Positions 16,584-25,064 of a stretch of DNA of 64,000 nt are shown here, piece by piece. The stretch comes from Novosphingobium terrae (GTDB taxonomy: Bacteria; Pseudomonadota; Alphaproteobacteria; Sphingomonadales; Sphingomonadaceae). The notes below the pieces were generated by a model. That model saw nothing but the letters and a program-made list of their open reading frames with translations. It did not search any database and had not been told where the DNA came from. How positions within the stretch are numbered: position 1 is the first letter of the stretch; each line of letters opens with the position of its first letter. Made by a program: the position numbers and the translations under genes. The stretch is from assembly GCF_017163935.1 (NCBI RefSeq), contig NZ_JABVZR010000002.1, positions 248,001-312,000 of the forward strand, given 5' to 3'.

Positions 16584-17810
16584 ATGCCCTCCCGCCCCTC
16601 CGTAACCATCTCTGAAACCACCGTCGCGCTGATCCTCGCCTGTTGCTTCGGCACGGTGATGCTTGACCGCATGGAGCAACTGTTCCTCGGCCCCGATCTG
16701 GAACGCGGCCTGCATCTCTCGCCCAGCCAGATCGGGCTGCTGGCGGGGGCGGTTTCGGTGTGCTGGGCGCTTTCCACCTTTGTCTTCGGCATGGTGTCGG
16801 ACCGGGTGGGGCGCAAAAGGGTGCTGGTGCCCGCGATGGTGGTCTTTTCGCTTTTGTCTTGGGTGTCGGGTCTGGCGCGCAATTTCGAGGAGATGCTGCT
16901 GATCCGCGCCCTGCTGGGTCTGGCCGAGGGGCCCTGCTGGTCGGTGATCATGGCAACGATGGAGGACCTTTCCACCCCCGAACGGCGCGGGCGCAATGTC
17001 GGCATGGTGGTCTGCGCCGGATCGCTGGTGGGGTCGGCCATTGGCCCGGTCTTCGCCACGCAGATCGCCGCGCATTTCGGCTGGCAGGCGGCCTTTTTCG
17101 CGGCGGGCATTCCAGGGCTGATCCTGGCCGCCGTGGTCGCGCGCCATGTGCCCGAACCGGCGCGCGGGCCCCATGCCGGCCCCGCCAGCCCCTCCGCCAG
17201 CCTTGCCACAGCCCGCGCGGTGCTTGCCTCACGCGATCTGTGGCTGTGCTTCCTTGCCGCGCTGATGCTGACGGTGTGGATTTTCGCCTTCAACGCCTTC
17301 GCCCCGCTGTTTATGAGCCAGACAAAGGGCTTTTCCGGCACGCAGATCGGCTGGATTCTGGGCGCTTCGGGCTTTGGCGGCTTTCTCTATTGCCTCAGTT
17401 GGCCCGCTTTGTCCGACCGCATCGGGCGACGCCCCGCCCTGCTGACGGCGGCGGTGATCGCCACCGCCCTGCCGCTCGGCTTTCTGCTGCCCGGGCTCGA
17501 TGCGCGGCTGCTGGTGCCGGTGGCCATGCTCACCTCGACAGGCCCGGCCATTGCCGCGCTGGCCATGGTGCTGGTGCCGATGGAGCTGGCGCCCGGCGGC
17601 CAGACAGCCACCGCCGTAGGCTTCGTCTCCATCGGCGGGGACGCGCTGGGTGCCACGCTGGGGCCCGTGGCGGGCGGCTATCTGGTCGAGCGCTTCGATC
17701 TCACCGCGCCGCTATGGCTGGCGGCGGGCGCGGGGGTGGCCATCGTGCTGGCTTGCCTGTTCCTGCGTGAAACCCGCCCCAATCGGCTTGAGACAGCGCA
17801 CCCTGCCTGA
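16584..17810 (+). CDS. MFS transporter
   Basis: The 408-residue membrane protein has about 12 hydrophobic segments and the MFS loop signature (GMVSDRVGRKRVLV, about residues 72-85) repeated in weaker form in the second half (PALSDRIGRRPALL). The opening VMLDRMEQLFLGPDLERGLHLSPSQIGLLAG fits the family of sugar-acid or aromatic-acid carriers. It is the last gene of the unit starting with the ThDP enzyme and so probably imports that enzyme's substrate or a precursor. It ends 4 bases from the convergent DMT gene. Confidence 0.87.
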   Translation: MPSRPSVTISETTVALILACCFGTVMLDRMEQLFLGPDLERGLHLSPSQIGLLAGAVSVCWALSTFVFGMVSDRVGRKRVLVPAMVVFSLLSWVSGLARNFEEMLLIRALLGLAEGPCWSVIMATMEDLSTPERRGRNVGMVVCAGSLVGSAIGPVFATQIAAHFGWQAAFFAAGIPGLILAAVVARHVPEPARGPHAGPASPSASLATARAVLASRDLWLCFLAALMLTVWIFAFNAFAPLFMSQTKGFSGTQIGWILGASGFGGFLYCLSWPALSDRIGRRPALLTAAVIATALPLGFLLPGLDARLLVPVAMLTSTGPAIAALAMVLVPMELAPGGQTATAVGFVSIGGDALGATLGPVAGGYLVERFDLTAPLWLAAGAGVAIVLACLFLRETRPNRLETAHPA

Positions 17811-17814
17811 TGCC

Positions 17815-18768
17815 TCAATGATCGGCCAGCAGAGGCTCGCTGCCTTCCCTCGGACGGTGAGCGGCAAGGCATGACAGCACCGAGGCCACGACCAGCACCA
17901 TCGCCAGCCCCTCGAACATGGTGGGCCAGCGCTTCTCCCACAGGAAGCCGTAAAGCAGGGCGAACAGCGTTTCGAACAGGATCATCTGCCCCACCATCGT
18001 CAGCGGCAGCAGGCGGCTCATGCGGTTCCACAGCCCATTGCCGATGATCGAGGAGAACAGCGCGACGCCCGTGCAGACGCCGGCGAACATCAGCCAGTCA
18101 TGCGCGCCCTGCCCCATCCCTTCGAAGAGCAGCGCGGGCGGCACCAGCAGCAGGGCCTGAGCGCCGGTCATAACCCCGATCAGCAGGCTCCAGTCATGGC
18201 CGGAAAAGCCGTCCAGCCGGGCCAGCCAGCGGCTGTTGCCCACCGCAAAACCCGTCCATGACACCAATGCCCCCACCGCGCAGGCAAAGCCGCTCACCTG
18301 CGTGAGAAAGGAGGCACTGCTGGCGGCGCCCAGCGATTGCCATGCGATGCAGGCGATGCCCGCCATGCTTAGAGCGAGCGAGGGCAGCAGTCTGGGCAGC
18401 GGCACCGCCCCCTTGCTGCGGCTGCCGATGATGGTGACGGTGACGGGCAGAAAGCCGATCACCAGCGAGGTCATCGCCACGCCGCCCAGTTGCACCGCGC
18501 TGGCCAGCAGCACGTAATAGAGGATGTTGCCCAGCAGGCTGAGCCAGGCCAGCGCGATCCATTCCGCGCGGCCCAGTGCCGGCGCGATCCGCCGCCAGTG
18601 AGGCGCCAGCAGCGCCAGCGCGAACACCCCGTAAGCCAGATAGCGCCCCGCCGACAATTGCAGCGGCCCAAAGTGATTCGCGACATCGGGCACCACGAAA
18701 ACCAGGCCCCAGAAGGCCCCCGCCGCCATGCCGAAGGCCAGGCCCAAGGGGATGTTTTTCGCTGACAT
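17815..18768 (-). CDS. DMT-superfamily (EamA-type) transporter
   Basis: The 317-residue protein has about ten hydrophobic helices in two halves, each of the EamA type (first half starting GAFWGLVFVVPDVANHFGPL, second FACAVGALVSWTGFAVGN). EamA proteins mostly export amino acids or other small metabolites. GGAGAG lies just upstream of ATG 18768. It is divergent from the GntR regulator at 18965, so it may share that regulator and export a toxic intermediate or excess amino acid from the pathway to its right; this is inference from position only. Confidence 0.85.
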   Translation of the reverse strand: MSAKNIPLGLAFGMAAGAFWGLVFVVPDVANHFGPLQLSAGRYLAYGVFALALLAPHWRRIAPALGRAEWIALAWLSLLGNILYYVLLASAVQLGGVAMTSLVIGFLPVTVTIIGSRSKGAVPLPRLLPSLALSMAGIACIAWQSLGAASSASFLTQVSGFACAVGALVSWTGFAVGNSRWLARLDGFSGHDWSLLIGVMTGAQALLLVPPALLFEGMGQGAHDWLMFAGVCTGVALFSSIIGNGLWNRMSRLLPLTMVGQMILFETLFALLYGFLWEKRWPTMFEGLAMVLVVASVLSCLAAHRPREGSEPLLADH

Positions 18769-18964
18769 TCTTCTCTCCGGCGTCCCTCGCGGCGGCCCTT
18801 GATTCAGGGCGAATCAAAATGCGTTGCAAGCCCTATAGACGGAATGACTTCTTTCAGTCTATGTTGTGTCTACAGATTGTATTTCGACTCAGGTCGCAGT
18901 CACAGCCGCACCCCAAGCGGCGGCATGGAAAAAGCAGCTCTTCACGAGCAGCGGAGAGGCAGGT

Positions 18965-19687
18965 ATGAAAGCGCCAGACATGATCGAAGCTGACGCGTCC
19001 CTTGACCAACCTTTGGACCGCAAGACTGTCCTGAACGACAGCCTGCGGCGCCGAATCGTGACCATGGAGCTGGCTCCGGGCGCGGTGGTGGACGAGGTGG
19101 CGCTGGCCGAGGAATTCGGGCTCTCACGCCCGCCGGTGCGCGAATTGATGCGCCAGCTGGCCGCCGAGGGCTATCTGGAGCTGGAGCCCAACCGCCCGGC
19201 CCGCGTCTCGTCCATGAGCTATCAGTCGCTGCGCAATTTCTTTCTGGCCGCGCCGCTGCTCTATGTCGCCACCACGCAGCTGGCCGCGACCAACGCCACA
19301 CCTGCCGAGATCGACGGGCTGAAAGAGATCCAGCGCCGCTTCCGCATGGCGATCGATGCCGGCGATGTCAGCGGGCGCGTCCATTACAACGACCGCTTCC
19401 ATTTCCAGATCGGCCAGATGGCGCATAACGACTATCTGATGCCCAGCCTGCGCCGCCTGCTGATCGATCATTCCCGTCTGGGCATGACCTTCTATCAGCA
19501 TCCGCCCACGCAGGAGATGCAGGATAGCCTGCAATCCGCCGTGGAACAGCACGATCAGATCATCGAGGCCATCGCCAGCCGCAGCCCTGACCGGGCGGGC
19601 ATTCTGGTGCGGGCCCATTGGGATCTCTCGCGTCGGCGCATGTCCGATTACGCCACGCCCGAAGGGCTGGACATCCAACTGACCTGA
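18965..19687 (+). CDS. GntR-family (FadR subfamily) transcriptional regulator
   Basis: This 240-residue regulator has an N-terminal winged HTH (about residues 20-80: LRRRIVTMELAPGAVVDEVALAEEFGLSRPPVRELMRQL, split here by family landmarks) and a C-terminal all-helical FCD ligand domain with the metal-binding-type histidines (HYNDRFHFQIG and VEQHDQIIEAI). ATG 18965 has GGAGAGGC upstream; the longer frame from 18866 adds 33 residues outside the family. It begins 196 bases from the divergent DMT exporter and precedes the amine/amino-acid cluster 19800-28317, which it probably regulates. Confidence 0.9.
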   Translation: MKAPDMIEADASLDQPLDRKTVLNDSLRRRIVTMELAPGAVVDEVALAEEFGLSRPPVRELMRQLAAEGYLELEPNRPARVSSMSYQSLRNFFLAAPLLYVATTQLAATNATPAEIDGLKEIQRRFRMAIDAGDVSGRVHYNDRFHFQIGQMAHNDYLMPSLRRLLIDHSRLGMTFYQHPPTQEMQDSLQSAVEQHDQIIEAIASRSPDRAGILVRAHWDLSRRRMSDYATPEGLDIQLT

Positions 19688-19799
19688 TCGGTCGGCGCCG
19701 CTCCGCGCCACAGCTGATCCCCCCTTAAGCTCGCTGCCCGTGGCACCCGAGGGTGTCGACGCGCGCGCTCCATAATCGTTCAAGCCATGAGTTTCTGCC

Positions 19800-21119
19800 A
19801 TGCATAGCGTCAAAGATCTGCCCGCCGACGACACAGGCTGCGGCTGGTATCACCTCAGCCCCAAGCGCAACCCCAAAGCGCCGCATCAGGGCGAAAGCCA
19901 TGCGCGCTGGGTCATCGTGGGCGCGGGTTTCACTGGTCTGGCGGCGGCGCGGCGGCTGGCCGAACGCTTCCCCGCCGACGAGATCCTGCTGATCGAGGCG
20001 CAAGAGGTCGGCTTCGGCCCCTCGGGCCGCAACGCCGGTTTCGCCATCGATCTGCCGCATGACATTGGCGCGCCCGATTACATCGGCGATATCGACACCG
20101 CCAAGCTGGTCCTCAAGCTGAACATGACCGGCCAGAACCATCTGAAAGAGGTGGTGGCGCAGCATGGCATCGACTGCCAGATGCGCGCCTCGGGCAAGTA
20201 TCAGGGCGCCATCGAGGATCGCGGCATCGCCATTCTCGACGCCTATCGCGGCGGCCTCGACAAGCTGGGCCAGCCCTATGAGGTGATCGAGGGCAAGGAT
20301 CTGCCCGATCACATCGGCACCCATTTCTACCGCAAGGCGCTCTTCACCCCCGGCACGGCGCTGATCCAGCCCTCCGCGCTGGTGAAGGGGCTGGCCGAGA
20401 CACTGCCCGCCAATGTCACGCTTTATGAGGGCACGCCGATCACCGGCGTCGATTACGGCCAGAAGGTCACGCTGACCCACGCCAAGGGCCGCATCGTGGC
20501 CGACAAGCTGCTGCTGACCACCAATGCTTTCGGCATGGCCTTCGGTTTCCTGAAGAACAGCTTCGTGCCCACCTTCACCTACGGCAGCCTGACCCGCGTG
20601 CTGACGGCGGACGAACAGGCCCGCCTTGGCGGCAAGGACTTCTGGGGCCTGATCCCCGCCGACCCGATGGGCACCACCCTGCGCCGCACCGCCGACAACC
20701 GCCTGCTGGTGCGCAACAGCTTTGCCTTCATCGCCAATGGCAAGGCCAATCCGCATTATCTCGACAAATTCCGCAAGCAGCATCGCATTTCCTACGACCG
20801 CCGCTTCCCGATGCTGCCCGATGTCGAGTTCGACTACACCTGGGGCGGCGCGCTGGCCATGGCCCGCAACCACCAGTCGCAGTTCGGGCAGCTGGCCGAC
20901 AATGTCTACGGCGCGATGGGCTGCAACGGCCTTGGCGTCACGCGCGGCACCGCGACCGGCCTGCTGCTGGCCGACTGGCTGGCGGGCGAGCGCAACGAGG
21001 TGATCGACTTCCTGCTCGCCTCACCGGGGCCCAACCGCAATCCGCCGCGCCCTTTCCTCGACATCGGTGTGAACGCCAGCTTTGCCTGGGGTCAGTATCG
21101 CGCCGGTCTGGAACGCTGA
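19800..21119 (+). CDS. FAD-dependent amine/amino-acid oxidoreductase, PuuB-like
   Basis: The 439-residue enzyme has a Rossmann FAD site (VIVGAGFTGLAAARRLAE, about residues 38-55), the DAO-family GPSGRNAGF segment, and a C-terminal FAD contact (YGAMGCNGLGVTRGTATG). The closest well-known relatives are gamma-glutamylputrescine oxidase PuuB and D-amino-acid dehydrogenases, which oxidise amines to imines and aldehydes. No clear ribosome-binding site is visible. It heads a run of genes (MFS, DapA-like, PuuC-like aldehyde dehydrogenase), so its product is probably an aldehyde or oxo acid passed to those. The absence of a PuuA glutamine-ligase argues against classical putrescine catabolism. Confidence 0.85.
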   Translation: MHSVKDLPADDTGCGWYHLSPKRNPKAPHQGESHARWVIVGAGFTGLAAARRLAERFPADEILLIEAQEVGFGPSGRNAGFAIDLPHDIGAPDYIGDIDTAKLVLKLNMTGQNHLKEVVAQHGIDCQMRASGKYQGAIEDRGIAILDAYRGGLDKLGQPYEVIEGKDLPDHIGTHFYRKALFTPGTALIQPSALVKGLAETLPANVTLYEGTPITGVDYGQKVTLTHAKGRIVADKLLLTTNAFGMAFGFLKNSFVPTFTYGSLTRVLTADEQARLGGKDFWGLIPADPMGTTLRRTADNRLLVRNSFAFIANGKANPHYLDKFRKQHRISYDRRFPMLPDVEFDYTWGGALAMARNHQSQFGQLADNVYGAMGCNGLGVTRGTATGLLLADWLAGERNEVIDFLLASPGPNRNPPRPFLDIGVNASFAWGQYRAGLER

Positions 21120-21147
21120 AAAACCACAAGAAAACGGGAGAATAACC

Positions 21148-22485
21148 ATGCTTATGAAGGGCCAAACCCTCGAAGACATTCCGCTCAACCGCTTCCACAA
21201 AAGGCTGACCGTGCGCTCTGGCGGCGGCTCCTTTGTGGACGGCTATGTGCTCAGCATCATCGGCGTCGTCATGGTGCAGATGGCTGATGCCTTGCATGTG
21301 AGCAGCCTGTGGCAGGGGCTGATCGCCGCCTCCGCGCTGATCGGCATCTTCTGCGGCGGCATGGTCGGCGGCTGGCTGACGGACCATTTCGGGCGCAAGC
21401 GCGTGTTCTTCGTGGGGCCGGTCCTCTTCATGGCCTTCTCCATCGTCCAGCTGGCGATCACCGCTGGTTGGCAGCTGTTCGCCTGCCGCTTCATGCTCGG
21501 CGTGGCGGTCGGCATCGAATATCCGGTGGCCACAGCGCTGCTGGTCGAATTCCTGCCCAAGACGGCGCGTGGGCCTCGCCTCGCCACGCTGACCATCCTG
21601 TGGTTCGCGGGCGCCGCCTGCGCCTACATCATGGGCAATGCGATCCTGCAATTCGGCGGGCCCGAGGCATGGCGTCTGGCGCTGGCCAGCACCGCGATCT
21701 TTGGGCTGATCCTTTTCGTGCTGCGTCTGGGCACCCCTGAATCGCCGCGCTGGCTGATCAGCAAGGGCCGCCGCGAAGCTGCCGACCGCATCATCAAGCA
21801 GGTCTTCGGCCCGCAGCACTCCATCGCCGATCTGGCCGCCGAGCCCGAGCGTTCGAACATCTCGCTCTGGGGCCTGCTGAAGGCCGGTTACGGCAGCCGT
21901 CTGGCCTTCGTCTCGCTGTTCTGGACCTGCTCGGTGATCCCGGTCTTCGCGGTCTATGCCTTTGCGCCCAAGGTGCTCGAAGCGATGAATCTGCATGGCG
22001 AGATGGCCGCTTTCGGCTCCATCGCCATCACCCTGCTCTTCGTGGTGGGCTGCGTCATCGCCACCGGCCTCATTAACGGCATGGGCCGCCGCCCGATGGT
22101 GATCCACAGCTTCCTGTGGTCGGGTCTGGCGCTGCTGGGGCTGGGCTATGCGGCTGATGCCTCGCCGCTGATGATCCTGATCCTGTTCGGCAGCTATGCG
22201 GTCTTCATCGGCGGCGCGCAGGTGCTGCAGCTGGTCTATCCCAACGAGATCTTCCCCACCGAGATCCGCGCCGTGGCCGTGGGCTTCGGCACCAGCTTCT
22301 CGCGCATCGGCGCGGCGGCGGGGACGTGGCTCGTGCCCATCTCGCTCGACCGCTACGGCATCGGCATCACCATGTACATCGCGGCGGGCGTGACGCTGGT
22401 CGGCCTGATCGTCTCGCTGGCGCTGGCGCCCGAGACCCGCGCGCTCAATCTGGCCGAAGCCTCAGCCCTCCCAAACCGTACCTGA
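21148..22485 (+). CDS. MFS transporter, sugar/acid porter type
   Basis: The 445-residue carrier has about 12 hydrophobic segments, the MFS loop signature GGWLTDHFGRKRVFFVGP, and the mid-loop PESPRWLISKGRREAA of the sugar-porter branch. ATG 21148 lies behind GGGAG. It is a close paralogue of the carrier at 26980: both open with a VNRFH/LNRFHKRLT-like segment and share VYPNE-FPTEIR and LAPET-SL tails. It sits directly between the oxidoreductase and the DapA-like gene, so it probably imports the pathway's substrate. Confidence 0.88.
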   Translation: MLMKGQTLEDIPLNRFHKRLTVRSGGGSFVDGYVLSIIGVVMVQMADALHVSSLWQGLIAASALIGIFCGGMVGGWLTDHFGRKRVFFVGPVLFMAFSIVQLAITAGWQLFACRFMLGVAVGIEYPVATALLVEFLPKTARGPRLATLTILWFAGAACAYIMGNAILQFGGPEAWRLALASTAIFGLILFVLRLGTPESPRWLISKGRREAADRIIKQVFGPQHSIADLAAEPERSNISLWGLLKAGYGSRLAFVSLFWTCSVIPVFAVYAFAPKVLEAMNLHGEMAAFGSIAITLLFVVGCVIATGLINGMGRRPMVIHSFLWSGLALLGLGYAADASPLMILILFGSYAVFIGGAQVLQLVYPNEIFPTEIRAVAVGFGTSFSRIGAAAGTWLVPISLDRYGIGITMYIAAGVTLVGLIVSLALAPETRALNLAEASALPNRT

Positions 22486-22509
22486 TCCCCCTTTCAACGG
22501 AGACGTCCC

Positions 22510-23421
22510 ATGAAGTTCGAAGGCATTTACACCCCGGCGATCACGCCGCTGACCGCAGACAACCAGATCGACTGGCCCGCTTTCGACGCGGTGCTGGAGC
22601 ATCTGATCGCCAGCGGCGTGCATGGCATCATCATCGGCGGCTCGACCGGCGAATATTACGCCCAGACCGCGCAGGAGCGTAAGGAACTGGCCGAGCGCGC
22701 CCGCAAGGTGATCGGCACCCGCCTGCCGCTGATCGTGGGCACGGGCGCCATCCGCACCGAGGACGCCGTGGACTTCGCCCGCCACGCCAAGGAAATCGGC
22801 GCCGACGCCATCCTCGTCACCACCCCGCCCTACGCCCTGCCCACCGAGGCCGAGATCGCCGCGCATGTGCTGGCCGTCGATGCCGCCGCCGATCTGCCGA
22901 TCATGCTCTACAACTACCCCGCCCGCATGGGCGTGAGCATGGGCGATGACTTCTTTGCCGCGATCAAGGGCAACAAGAACATCCAGTCGATCAAGGAAAG
23001 TTCGGGCGATCCGATCCGCCTGCACCGCCTGTCGCGCGATTATCCCGAAATCGCCGTCTCCTGCGGCTGGGACGATCAGGCGCTGGAGTTCTTCGCATGG
23101 GGCGCCACCAGCTGGGTCTGCGCCGGTTCGAACTTCACCCCTGCCGAGCATGTCGCGCTCTATCAGGCCTGCGTGGTTGAGGGCGATTTCGCCAAGGGCC
23201 GCAAGATCATGTCGGCCATGCTGCCGCTGATGGACTTCCTTGAGAACGGCAAGTTCGTCCAGTCGATCAAGGCAGGCAGCGAATTCATCGGCTTGCAGAC
23301 CGGCGGCGTGCGCGCGCCCCTGCAGCCGCTGAACACTGACGAAAAGGCCGAGCTGGGCGCCGTGATCACCGCGCTCAAGGCCGAAGTGGCCGAAGCCACC
23401 AAGGAGAAGGTCCTTGGCTGA
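22510..23421 (+). CDS. DapA-family lyase/aldolase, catabolic
   Basis: The 303-residue protein belongs to the dihydrodipicolinate synthase/N-acetylneuraminate lyase family. GGSTGE (43-48) forms the carboxylate-binding loop, YNYP (134-137) carries the proton-shuttling Tyr, and SIKESSG carries the Schiff-base Lys162. Its length is normal. It is embedded in a catabolic operon rather than a lysine pathway. It overlaps the next gene by 8 bases. In the hydroxyproline pathway a DapA-family deaminase stands beside an FAD dehydrogenase and a semialdehyde dehydrogenase. The gene set here resembles that, but no hydroxyproline epimerase is present, so the substrate stays open. Confidence 0.88.
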   Translation: MKFEGIYTPAITPLTADNQIDWPAFDAVLEHLIASGVHGIIIGGSTGEYYAQTAQERKELAERARKVIGTRLPLIVGTGAIRTEDAVDFARHAKEIGADAILVTTPPYALPTEAEIAAHVLAVDAAADLPIMLYNYPARMGVSMGDDFFAAIKGNKNIQSIKESSGDPIRLHRLSRDYPEIAVSCGWDDQALEFFAWGATSWVCAGSNFTPAEHVALYQACVVEGDFAKGRKIMSAMLPLMDFLENGKFVQSIKAGSEFIGLQTGGVRAPLQPLNTDEKAELGAVITALKAEVAEATKEKVLG

Positions 23422-24901
23422 GCTGCTTTCCAAGGCCGAATACGCCGCCATCGCGGCGGATCTCGACACGCCGCGTCAGGCCTTCATCGATGGCGCCTTC
23501 CGCGACGCCATTTCCGGCAAGACCTTCGAGACGACCAACCCCGCCACCGGCGCCTCGCTGGGCCACATTGCCGCTGGTGATAGCCGCGACGTGGACGCCG
23601 CCGTCGCCGCCGCCAAGGCCGCCTTCGAGGATGGCCGTTGGTGGAAGCTGGCCCCCTCGGAGCGCAAGCATATCCTGCTGCGCTTCGCCGATCTGCTGGA
23701 AGAACACAGCCACCAGCTTTCCGTGCTGGAAGCGCTCGACAGCGGCAAGCCGGTCGCCGAATGCGAGACGGTGGACGTGCCCGAGACGATCCACACCATC
23801 CGCTGGCACGCCGAACTGATCGACAAGGTGTATGACAGCACCGCGCCGGTCGGCAACAATGCCGTCGCTCTGGTGGTGCGTGAGCCCATCGGCGTGGTCG
23901 GTCTGGTACTGCCCTGGAACTTCCCGCTGCTGATGCTGGCGTGGAAGATCGGCCCCTCGCTGGCGTCGGGCTGCTCCATCGTGGTCAAGCCTGCGGCGGA
24001 AACCACGCTGACGGCGCTGTATGTCGCGAAGCTGGCGCAGGAAGCGGGCATTCCCGCTGGCGTGTTCAACATCGTGCCCGGCAGCGGTCGCGAGGTGGGC
24101 GAGCCCATCGGTCGCCATGAGGACATCGCGATGGTCAGCTTCACCGGCTCGACCGCGACGGGGCGCAAGTTCCTGAGCTATGCGGCGGAATCGAACCTCA
24201 AGCGCATCGTGCTGGAGCTGGGCGGCAAGAACCCCGCCGTGGTGATGGACGATGTCGAGGATCTGGACGCCGTGGCCGAACATATCGCCGCCGGTGCCTT
24301 CTGGAACATGGGCGAGAATTGCTCGGCCTCCTCGCGCCTGATCGTGCATGCCAGCGTGAAGGATGCGCTGATCGACCGCGTGGTCGAGAAGCTGAAAGAC
24401 TGGAAGTTGGGCGATCCGATGGACCCCGAGCATCGTCTTGGCGCCATGGTCAGCAAGGCGCATTTCGAGAAGGTGAAGACCTTCCTCGACGAGGCCGACA
24501 AGGCTGCCTTGCGCGTGGGCGGCGGCACGCAGGACGGCGTGTTCGTCGAAGCGACCATCGTCGATGGCGTGAAGCCCACCGACCGCCTGTTCCAGGAGGA
24601 GGTCTTCGGGCCCCTGCTGGCCGTTACCACCTTCGAGACGCTGGACGAGGCCATCGCGCTGGCCAATGACACCATCTACGGTCTGGCCGCCTCGGCCTAC
24701 ACCGGCAGCCTAAAGCACGCGCTGCGCCTCTCGCGCGAGATCCGCGCCGGTGTGGTGACGATCAACTGCTTTGGCGAAGGCGACATCACAACGCCCTTCG
24801 GCGGCTACAAGCAGTCCGGCTTCGGCGGGCGCGACAAGTCGCAATGGGCGCATGACCAGTACACCGAGATCAAGACCATCTGGATCGACGCCTCGGTGTA
24901 A
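23414..24901 (+). CDS. NAD(P)-dependent aldehyde dehydrogenase, PuuC-like
   Basis: This 495-residue ALDH has the catalytic Cys303 (MGENCSASSRL), the general base Glu268 (ELGGKNP) and the NAD-binding GSTATGRK segment (245-252). The C-terminal stretch TPFGGYKQSGFGGRDKS is of the gamma-glutamyl-gamma-aminobutyraldehyde dehydrogenase (PuuC) type. The start is TTG 23414, with GAGAAGG upstream, overlapping the DapA-like stop by 8 bases. It probably oxidises the aldehyde formed by the oxidoreductase and lyase upstream. PuuC-type enzymes have broad specificity, so the exact substrate cannot be named. Confidence 0.9.
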   Translation: MAELLSKAEYAAIAADLDTPRQAFIDGAFRDAISGKTFETTNPATGASLGHIAAGDSRDVDAAVAAAKAAFEDGRWWKLAPSERKHILLRFADLLEEHSHQLSVLEALDSGKPVAECETVDVPETIHTIRWHAELIDKVYDSTAPVGNNAVALVVREPIGVVGLVLPWNFPLLMLAWKIGPSLASGCSIVVKPAAETTLTALYVAKLAQEAGIPAGVFNIVPGSGREVGEPIGRHEDIAMVSFTGSTATGRKFLSYAAESNLKRIVLELGGKNPAVVMDDVEDLDAVAEHIAAGAFWNMGENCSASSRLIVHASVKDALIDRVVEKLKDWKLGDPMDPEHRLGAMVSKAHFEKVKTFLDEADKAALRVGGGTQDGVFVEATIVDGVKPTDRLFQEEVFGPLLAVTTFETLDEAIALANDTIYGLAASAYTGSLKHALRLSREIRAGVVTINCFGEGDITTPFGGYKQSGFGGRDKSQWAHDQYTEIKTIWIDASV

Positions 24902-25064
24902 CACCCGGCCTCCCGTCGCCCGGCCTCTGTCAAGGGGGCGGCGGGGGGCCACCACTGCAAACCGGCCATGACGGCCAAAACCCCGCGCTGCGGGGCACGG
25001 GGAAGCTTTGCCCGAAAACGGGGGCAAGCCGAACGATAGAACACACCTTGGGGAGGGTATGACC

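Noticed and set aside
18830..18890. ATAGAC...GTCTAT repeat ahead of the GntR gene as a GntR operator
   Set aside because: The arms are far apart (16 bases) and do not match a FadR-type site; too weak to list as a feature.
24902..25050. CCCCGC-GCT-GCGGGG hairpin as a terminator after the aldehyde dehydrogenase
   Set aside because: There is no U tract and the porin probably belongs to the same unit, so it is mentioned only in the porin entry.
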